DNA of 9,851 bases, taken from CAYRFE01 sp964423645 [NCBI: uncultured bacterium]. GTDB lineage: Bacteria > Macinerneyibacteriota > Macinerneyibacteria > Macinerneyibacteriales. The position numbers and the translations under genes are program-made. This document shows positions 4,858 through 9,851 of this stretch, one piece after another. Within the stretch, counting starts at the first letter, position 1; each line of letters starts with the position of its first letter. The stretch covers positions 1 through 9,851 of the forward strand of contig CAYRFE010000056.1 in assembly GCA_964423645.1 (NCBI GenBank). The letters run 5' to 3'. Below the pieces are notes generated by a model. The model ran no database searches, was not told the DNA's origin, and saw only the letters and a program-made list of their open reading frames with translations.

Positions 4858-6941
4858 AAGTAATTTTTTTCGTCATACTCGCCGTGATGTACTCGACCGC
4901 GGTGCTCGCCGATTCGAGTGTACTCGAATACACCGCAGATACGGTTGAGTATCATGAGAACACCAAAGAGATCATTCTTCGCGGCACATGCATCGTCCAT
5001 TATAATGACTCGATATTGACCGCCGATACCATATACTACAATATTGACGCAGAAAGCATGCTTGCGATCGGAAACGTCGAACTGCAATCAGGCTCAACCC
5101 CTCTTACCGGGAGAATACTTGAATATAATCTGAAGTATAAAGAAGCGAATATTCATACGGCGCGTGTCCCCGTTGAAAAAGGATTCGTGACCGCAGAACA
5201 GATCACGGCAGAAGGTAACGACACACTTTTCGGATTGAACACCAATTTTTCCACCTGTAATCACTCAAGCCCTCATTATCGAATTTTCAGCACACGTATG
5301 AAGGTGATGAAAGACAATAAGATCGTTATTTCGCCGGTGGTGTTTTATGTCGGCAATGTACCGCTCATGTATCTTCCGGCATATCTTATTCCAATCCCGA
5401 AAGGAAGAAAAACCGGCTTCCTCGCCCCCGGTATCTCAAACAACACTATTGACGGGTTGACCCTGACGAGTGCTTTCTTTTTTGTGATCAATTCATATTC
5501 CGATTTTACGTATTCGGCGAAATATATGAGCTTACGCGGCATGCAACACGGCGGAGAATTACGATTCAAGACACGACGCGGAGACGGTTCATTTGACACC
5601 AAGTTTCTTGATGACAACCTCTATCATACCCGCCGATGGGAACTTCGAGGAAATGCCCGACAGGAAATTCCGGAATGGGGAATGAACGTCTATGCACAAT
5701 CCAATTTTTTCAGCGATACCGCGCTCCCTTCCGATCTTGGCGACAACTATGACGAGCGAACGTCCAATCAAGCGAATTCGTATATATCGGTCTCAAAATC
5801 CATCCCGTCGCTTGCATCAATTACGCTTGTCGCCAATCAAGATCGTTCCTGGATGACCAATTATTCGGGAAATTATGATAAAAAGGTTGATTCATTGCCG
5901 ACACTTACGGTCTCATTTTATAATATCGCTCTCGCAAAAAATTTGTACGGATCACTGAATTCATCAGGCTCGAACCGTTTTACGCAAGTCGAATTCGACG
6001 AAGTAGCTCCCGAATACGCGACGCTCTACAAGGATGAGTCAATTCACGAAAAAAATCTCTTCACGTCAGCGTCACTCACGTATCGATATGATATTCTGCG
6101 TTATCTCAGGACATCCGCAACCACGACCCATCAATTTGAACATTATGATATTGACGGACTCATCATGGAGCGTTGGGTCCCTACTGCGACATTCACCGCC
6201 TATACCGATGTCTTCGGGTATTTCAATGTGTTCGATATCGGTACGACTGATATGATCAAACACCGCATGACCCCTTCGATCTCTTTCGGCTATACGCCTG
6301 ATGTACCGCAAGATCGTTTTATTTCAGGCGGTAAAGGAAAAATCCCCCCCCGAGAGACGCTGAGTTATACGCTCAACAATATCTTTCTTACCAAAGGCGG
6401 TAAACAGGGAAACGCGTTTCAATTTCTTTCGGCGCAATTCTCGATAAGCCAAGACCTGTTAAAGGATGAACGTAATTTTTCCGATCTCAATTCAAATTTC
6501 ACAATAACACCCTATCTCGGAGAAACGGTTCGCAACAGAACACAAATCACCCATTCATTTGATACGTATACACGGGACACAACACGGATAAATATTATGG
6601 ATACGCTGTCATATACATGGAATACACGAAATTCGTTTGAAGCGACAATGGCATATATCCGTAACAAAGGATATGATGAAATGGTCAATGCTCGTGCGCG
6701 TACCAATTATTGGTTTTCACACAACTGGCGTCTCACCCATGAGATCGTATACAATGCATCAAAAAATAAAATCGAAAGTCAAACCTATGAACTATACCGT
6801 AATCTCCATTGTTGGCATTTGTCGATACGCTGGGAACTTCGAGAAAACGGTGCGATGGAATACAAATTCTATATCCAATTGAATGCCTACGATGATTTCA
6901 AATGGGATTATCAAAAACGTTTTGAATCGGAGGAAGAATAA
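4848..6941 (+). CDS. lptD: LPS-assembly outer-membrane protein LptD (OstA/Imp)
   Basis: LptD inserts lipopolysaccharide into the outer leaflet of the outer membrane, working with the lipoprotein LptE. Residues 1-21 form a signal peptide ending AVLA. Residues about 27-130 are an OstA-type beta-jellyroll domain (YTADTVEYHENTKEIILRG start). The conserved junction PVVFYVGNVPLMYLPAYLIP (163-182), then RKTGFLAPGIS and SLRG, leads into a long, strand-rich beta-barrel to the C-terminus. Cysteines are only at 48, 137 and 655. C137 (FSTCNHSSPHYRI) and C655 (LHCWHL) match positions used for N-to-C disulfides in well-studied LptD, so one such bond is possible. At 697 residues it is somewhat shorter than the 784-residue E. 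coli protein. ATG 4848 has AAAGAG 8 bases upstream and overlaps the aminotransferase end; its stop overlaps the next start by one base. Its presence implies a diderm envelope with LPS. Confidence 0.9.
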   Translation: MPLKVIFFVILAVMYSTAVLADSSVLEYTADTVEYHENTKEIILRGTCIVHYNDSILTADTIYYNIDAESMLAIGNVELQSGSTPLTGRILEYNLKYKEANIHTARVPVEKGFVTAEQITAEGNDTLFGLNTNFSTCNHSSPHYRIFSTRMKVMKDNKIVISPVVFYVGNVPLMYLPAYLIPIPKGRKTGFLAPGISNNTIDGLTLTSAFFFVINSYSDFTYSAKYMSLRGMQHGGELRFKTRRGDGSFDTKFLDDNLYHTRRWELRGNARQEIPEWGMNVYAQSNFFSDTALPSDLGDNYDERTSNQANSYISVSKSIPSLASITLVANQDRSWMTNYSGNYDKKVDSLPTLTVSFYNIALAKNLYGSLNSSGSNRFTQVEFDEVAPEYATLYKDESIHEKNLFTSASLTYRYDILRYLRTSATTTHQFEHYDIDGLIMERWVPTATFTAYTDVFGYFNVFDIGTTDMIKHRMTPSISFGYTPDVPQDRFISGGKGKIPPRETLSYTLNNIFLTKGGKQGNAFQFLSAQFSISQDLLKDERNFSDLNSNFTITPYLGETVRNRTQITHSFDTYTRDTTRINIMDTLSYTWNTRNSFEATMAYIRNKGYDEMVNARARTNYWFSHNWRLTHEIVYNASKNKIESQTYELYRNLHCWHLSIRWELRENGAMEYKFYIQLNAYDDFKWDYQKRFESEEE

Positions 6942-7882
6942 TGGCAGGTAAATTATCACCCGATGAATTACGCAAGTATATATTTCCGTATCGCGGTGCC
7001 GTACGCTCGGAAGTATTGACCGGTCCGGGTGTGGGTGAAGATGCCGCAGTGATTGAGAATAACGGTATTTTGTGGTATATATCGTCGGATCCTATTGTCG
7101 GCGCCGTTGAAAATATAGGATCCCTTCTTGTCGATATCAATATCAACGACATCGCCGTAAAAGGCGGTGACCCGCAGTATCTCATGCTCACCTTACTCAT
7201 TCCCGAGTCAATGGGATTACCGTACCTCGAACAAATAATGAAGGAAATACACGAAAAAGCATTGCACTATACTATTGCCATTATCGGCGGACATACCGAG
7301 ATCACCGCCGCCTACACAAAACCGGTCATCTCTGCAACCATCATCGGTTCGGGATCATACCGTTTTTCATGCGACCGAGTGTCTTTGGGAGACGCCGTGA
7401 TACTCATAGGAGATGCGGCGCTTGAAGGTGTGCATATACTCCATTCACACGATCCTGACCGATTCGCCACACTCCTCACCGCTGAAGAACAACACACACT
7501 CCGATCATTTAAGAACACGTTATGTGTCTATCCGTATACATGTTTGATCCGAGATCACGTCCTATTCATGCATGACCCGACCGAAGGCGGAATAATCGGA
7601 GGCGTATCTGAACTGGCGAATTTACTCCCTGACAAAGGAATTCATCTCTCAGATGAAATACACTATCGCCCGATCGTACAAAAGATCACCGCGTCTGTCG
7701 GTGCGCGACCGGGAAATTTGATAAGCTCCGGCGCATTACTTGCTCTCGTCGCGGCATCGTCTGTTCATACCGTCGCGGATATTCTCGATTCGCACTCAAT
7801 TCCCTGGCAACAGATAGGCACTATTGCCGAAGCCAACAATTTTGTACCCGATACCTCGGAAGAATTATGGAAATTCATCTGA
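6941..7882 (+). CDS. AIR synthase-related protein (PurM/HypE-like ATP-binding fold)
   Basis: This 313-residue protein has the two-domain fold of the PurM/SelD/HypE/ThiL superfamily, whose members activate a substrate with ATP. GPGVGEDAAVI (28-38) is the N-terminal glycine-rich motif, VDININDIAVKGGDP (64-78) carries the metal/ATP-binding acidic residues, and GGHTEIT (116-122) and HDPTEGG (211-217) are the usual signature segments, with SSGALLALV (262-270) near the end. GGHTE and HDPTEGG are features of the uncharacterised AIR-synthase-related subgroup. True HypE ends in a PRIC-type cysteine tail; this protein ends LWKFI and lacks it, and no hydrogenase genes are nearby. The start overlaps the lptD stop (TAATG) with GGAGGA at 6929-6934, so the two are translationally coupled. 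Its substrate and link to envelope assembly are unknown. Confidence 0.82.
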   Translation: MAGKLSPDELRKYIFPYRGAVRSEVLTGPGVGEDAAVIENNGILWYISSDPIVGAVENIGSLLVDININDIAVKGGDPQYLMLTLLIPESMGLPYLEQIMKEIHEKALHYTIAIIGGHTEITAAYTKPVISATIIGSGSYRFSCDRVSLGDAVILIGDAALEGVHILHSHDPDRFATLLTAEEQHTLRSFKNTLCVYPYTCLIRDHVLFMHDPTEGGIIGGVSELANLLPDKGIHLSDEIHYRPIVQKITASVGARPGNLISSGALLALVAASSVHTVADILDSHSIPWQQIGTIAEANNFVPDTSEELWKFI

Positions 7883-7920
7883 CCCGTCACGGTCACACGT
7901 ATCATCGCAAGGAGGAGAGC
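7867..7920 (+). pseudogene. Possible start of a truncated histidine-phosphatase gene
   Basis: Eighteen codons, in frame with the alkaline phosphatase that follows, begin at ATG 7867 inside the end of the previous gene. They read MEIHLTRHGHTYH and then basic and acidic residues. R7-H8-G9-x-T11 after alternating hydrophobic I3 and L5 is exactly the register of the N-terminal catalytic motif of histidine phosphatases (phosphoglycerate mutase superfamily). A moderate GGAAGA-type site lies just before the ATG. Reading on from here places a charged leader before the signal peptide of the next protein, whose own strong ribosome binding site lies inside this stretch. I infer either a deletion scar of a lost gene or chance; the match is only 11 residues long. 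Confidence 0.3.
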
Positions 7921-9525
7921 ATGAGAACATGTGTAGCAGGTCTGTGTATCGTATTCTTATTTTGTTTCACCGCGATCAACTTGGAAGCCAAAACACACAA
8001 ACCGGTGAAGAACGTCATTATTCTTATACCGGACGGCACGGGCATCACCCATATGACACTTTCGCGTTGGTATAACGGCGGAGCCCCGCTCGCCATGGAC
8101 GAACTCATTTGCGGCCTTGTACGCACCTACTCATCTGACGCCGCGATCGCAGATTCTGCGCCCTCCTCGTCGTCATACGCGACCGGATATAAAAGCCAAA
8201 CAGGCAATATCGCCGTCATGCCGCAGGTCGCCACCATGTTCGGGCTTACCTCATCGGATACCGACGCACAGCATCAACCGTTGGCGACCGTTCTGGAAGG
8301 CGCTCGATTGTCGGGGCGGTCGGTCGGTCTGGTCGCAACGTGTCAATTCCCGCATGCGACTCCTGCCGACTTCAGTGCGCATCATTTTAACCGCGGTGCA
8401 GTCGAATATATTGTTGAACAACAAGTATACGGTATGCTCGATGTCGTGTTCGCGGGAGGATATAATTATTTGTTACCTGAAAAAAGAAAAGACAAAGAAG
8501 ATATGCTCGCGGTGTTACAAAACAACGGGTACTCCGTCGTTCGCACGCGCGATGAATTATTGACACTTTCCCGCCCGAAGGTATGGGGTTTATTTGCTCC
8601 CGTTGCCCTTGCCTATGACCTCGATCGTCCGAATAATGAGCCGACACTTGAAGAAATGACACACAAAGCGATCGAACTTCTTTCGAAGAACAACACCGGC
8701 TTTTTTTTGATGGTGGAAGGCAGTAAGATCGATTGGGCATCTCATGCGAATGATCCTATAGGCGTTATCTCTGATTTCTTGGCATTTGACCGAGCGGTAA
8801 AGACCGCCCTTGAGTTTGCCAAAAAAGACGGCAATACTGTCGTTATCGTGCTTCCCGATCATTCAAACGGAGGAATGTCGATCGGAAATATCGGATCCAA
8901 CGGGAACTATGATGAACTGCCGCTTTCGGCATATATTGATCCGTTAAAAAAAGCAACTCGTACCGCTGAAGGGGTCGAACGTCTTGCGTATGAAAAAAAC
9001 ATCCCTATGACGGATGCGATCGCACAATACTACGGAATTTCCGACTTGAGTGAAGCCGAGTTGACCGATCTGAAAAAAGCAGAAAAAGGCGACCTTCCGT
9101 ATATTGTAGGACCAATGCTCAGCAAACGTGCCTATATCGGCTGGACGACCAACGGACATACCGGCGAAGAGGTTTTTTTCGGTGCATATCATCCGAAGGG
9201 ATATCGCCCCACAGGAGTGATACAAAATAAGGATGTTGCATGGTATATGGCAGAGGTCATGGGAATTGACCTGAAATCGCTTACCCGGTCATTATATATT
9301 CCTGCAGAAACTGCATTTACATCTGTCGGAGCGACCATACACGTCGACTCAACCGATGAATATAATCCTGTCCTTGTCGTAAAAAAGAATATGCTCGAGA
9401 TTCGTTTCCCTGCGAATAAAAATATCGCCTTGATTGACGGTAAAACGATAGTATTGAAAACACTCGTTGTTCATAACGGTAAAGGATTTTATGTGCCCGA
9501 AGAAGCGGTTAAACTTTTCAAATAA
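7921..9525 (+). CDS. Secreted alkaline phosphatase with C-terminal stalk-like domain
   Basis: This 534-residue enzyme releases phosphate from phosphomonoesters outside the cytoplasm. Residues 1-23 form a signal peptide (LEA before KTHK). Metal and catalytic residues of the family are all visible: D38 in IPDGTG, nucleophile S79 in ADSAPSS, H145 and T147 in PHATPADFSAH, E266, D271 and H275 in VEGSKIDWASHANDP, D313-H314 in PDHSNGG, and H413 in NGHTGEEV. The core ends near residue 450. Residues about 470-534 (…NIALIDGKTIVL…GKGFYVPEEAVKLF) resemble the small copper-amine-oxidase N-terminal-like stalk domain often fused to secreted proteins. ATG 7921 is chosen for the perfect AAGGAGG at 7909-7915 and the signal peptide; an in-frame ATG at 7867 would add 18 charged residues. 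It starts 38 bases after the previous stop and ends the operon. No PHO-box-like operator was recognised. Confidence 0.92.
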   Translation: MRTCVAGLCIVFLFCFTAINLEAKTHKPVKNVIILIPDGTGITHMTLSRWYNGGAPLAMDELICGLVRTYSSDAAIADSAPSSSSYATGYKSQTGNIAVMPQVATMFGLTSSDTDAQHQPLATVLEGARLSGRSVGLVATCQFPHATPADFSAHHFNRGAVEYIVEQQVYGMLDVVFAGGYNYLLPEKRKDKEDMLAVLQNNGYSVVRTRDELLTLSRPKVWGLFAPVALAYDLDRPNNEPTLEEMTHKAIELLSKNNTGFFLMVEGSKIDWASHANDPIGVISDFLAFDRAVKTALEFAKKDGNTVVIVLPDHSNGGMSIGNIGSNGNYDELPLSAYIDPLKKATRTAEGVERLAYEKNIPMTDAIAQYYGISDLSEAELTDLKKAEKGDLPYIVGPMLSKRAYIGWTTNGHTGEEVFFGAYHPKGYRPTGVIQNKDVAWYMAEVMGIDLKSLTRSLYIPAETAFTSVGATIHVDSTDEYNPVLVVKKNMLEIRFPANKNIALIDGKTIVLKTLVVHNGKGFYVPEEAVKLFK

Positions 9526-9533
9526 CGTTTACT

Positions 9534-9561
9534 ACCCCGTCATCCTTCGGATGCCACCCCT
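9534..9561 (+). repeat. CCCCGTC...CCACCCCT repeat module, right copy
   Basis: ACCCCGTC (9534-9541) and GCCACCCCT (9553-9561) repeat the two boxes found at 549-572. Between them CATCC-TTC-GGATG (9541-9553) makes a 5-bp hairpin that the left copy lacks. It begins 8 bases after the phosphatase stop codon. Confidence 0.5.
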
Positions 9562-9575
9562 TCAGTGTGAAGGGG
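9557..9575 (+). terminator. Hairpin after the alkaline phosphatase gene
   Basis: CCCCTTCA (9557-9564) pairs perfectly with TGAAGGGG (9568-9575) around a GTG loop, 31 bases after the operon's last stop codon. No T tract follows, so intrinsic termination is doubtful. It may act as an mRNA 3' end stabiliser or be just one more repeat hairpin. Confidence 0.35.
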
Positions 9576-9619
9576 AATGATCTCCAAGAAACCAACAAAC
9601 GGCATTAAATAATACCTGT

Positions 9620-9647
9620 GTAGAGACGTAGCATGCTACGTCTCTAC
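9620..9647. repeat. Perfect 28-bp palindrome
   Basis: The 14 bases GTAGAGACGTAGCA (9620-9633) are followed without a gap by their exact reverse complement (9634-9647), centred on GCATGC. The right flank is CGAAAAAT, so it is not a standard terminator. Such GTAGAGACG...CGTCTCTAC palindromes are known as dispersed intergenic repeats in various bacteria; a protein-binding role cannot be excluded. Confidence 0.85.
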
Positions 9648-9665
9648 GAAAAATATTCAGGTGTC

Positions 9666-9688
9666 ATTATCGGGCTTGACCCGATAAT
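9666..9688. repeat. Inverted repeat ATTATCGGG / CCCGATAAT
   Basis: ATTATCGGG (9666-9674) pairs perfectly over 9 bp with CCCGATAAT (9680-9688) around CTTGA. Together with flanking GTGTC and CCAGG it resembles the widespread GTCAT...CGGGCTTGACCCG...CCAG class of bacterial intergenic palindromes. No T tract follows. Confidence 0.75.
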
Positions 9689-9800
9689 CCAGGTGCTTTC
9701 ATAATACTTCAGGATTCCCGTTGGAATGTATCCTCGTGAAAACGGGGACGGAAATAACACACAATACGATTTTTTGTGGCAAGACGCAAAGTAAGACATG

Positions 9801-9851
9801 AGTTTTGAAGTTGTGCCATCCCCAAACCCCTTCCGTTGGATTCGGAAGGGG
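9801..9851 (+). repeat. 51-bp repeat identical to 128-178, cut by the window edge
   Basis: These bases are identical to 128-178 at all 51 positions, including the 9-bp stem CCCCTTCCG/CGGAAGGGG. Upstream, 9771-9800 is a diverged version of 98-127, so similarity spans about 80 bases with an abrupt rise in identity at 9801. The repeat may continue to the right. Confidence 0.9.

Larger units (their letters stand above)
9526..9851. other. Gene-free repeat region after the operon
   Basis: No credible gene is seen in these 326 bases. They hold the CCCCGTC...CCACCCCT module (9534-9561), a hairpin at 9557-9575, a perfect 28-bp palindrome (9620-9647), a second inverted repeat (9666-9688), a decayed copy of the 99-127 repeat (9771-9800) and the exact 51-bp repeat at the right edge. 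It is the same kind of mosaic as 1-657. Confidence 0.8.

Noticed and set aside
7945-7968. Lipobox-like cysteine in the phosphatase signal peptide (FLFC)
   Set aside because: The cysteine lies inside the hydrophobic core, no small residues precede it as in a real lipobox, and a normal LEA cleavage site follows.
3784-9525. A new defence or antiviral system in the four-gene operon
   Set aside because: All four products match known families with envelope or metabolic roles. No nuclease, toxin, sensor or effector domains are visible.

Overview
The window comes from a diderm (Gram-negative-type) bacterium. It encodes an LptD-like outer-membrane LPS-assembly protein, and three more proteins carry or probably carry export or membrane signals. 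Base composition is moderately AT-rich, genes have clear AAGGAG-type ribosome binding sites, and all seven convincing genes lie on the + strand. The intergenic spaces are full of short palindromes and repeats, as in many uncultured lineages known from metagenomes. I cannot name the phylum from this sequence.

Layout: (1) 1-657 has no gene. It is a mosaic of small palindromes and direct repeats. (2) 658-2761 is a two-gene unit: a 60-residue membrane-anchored coiled-coil protein, then 13 bases later an M3-family oligoendopeptidase F with a signal peptide, closed by a GC-rich hairpin. (3) 2762-3653 is a stand-alone acetate/succinate transporter gene (SatP/YaaH family) with its own strong promoter and a textbook terminator. 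(4) 3784-9525 is a tight four-gene operon behind a plausible promoter: a DegT/DnrJ/EryC1-type PLP aminotransferase, LptD, an AIR-synthase/HypE-like ATP-binding protein, and a secreted alkaline phosphatase. The first three genes overlap (10 bp, then 1 bp) and the fourth follows after 38 bases. (5) 9526-9851 is again intergenic repeat material, and its last 51 bases exactly copy bases 128-178.

How the genes may fit together: the aminotransferase (typical of amino-sugar synthesis) and LptD suggest a cell-surface or lipopolysaccharide theme, while the alkaline phosphatase would act in the periplasm or outside the cell to release phosphate. The role of the AIR-synthase-like protein is unknown. Exported PepF and SatP would serve peptide degradation and carboxylate uptake. 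The window looks mainly like housekeeping and envelope genes, and I see no clear new defence or mobile system. The most intriguing points are an in-frame 18-codon leader before the alkaline phosphatase that reads exactly like the start of a histidine-phosphatase gene, the probable stalk-like domain at that phosphatase's C-terminus, the exported PepF with its small membrane partner, and the repeat families flanking the block.
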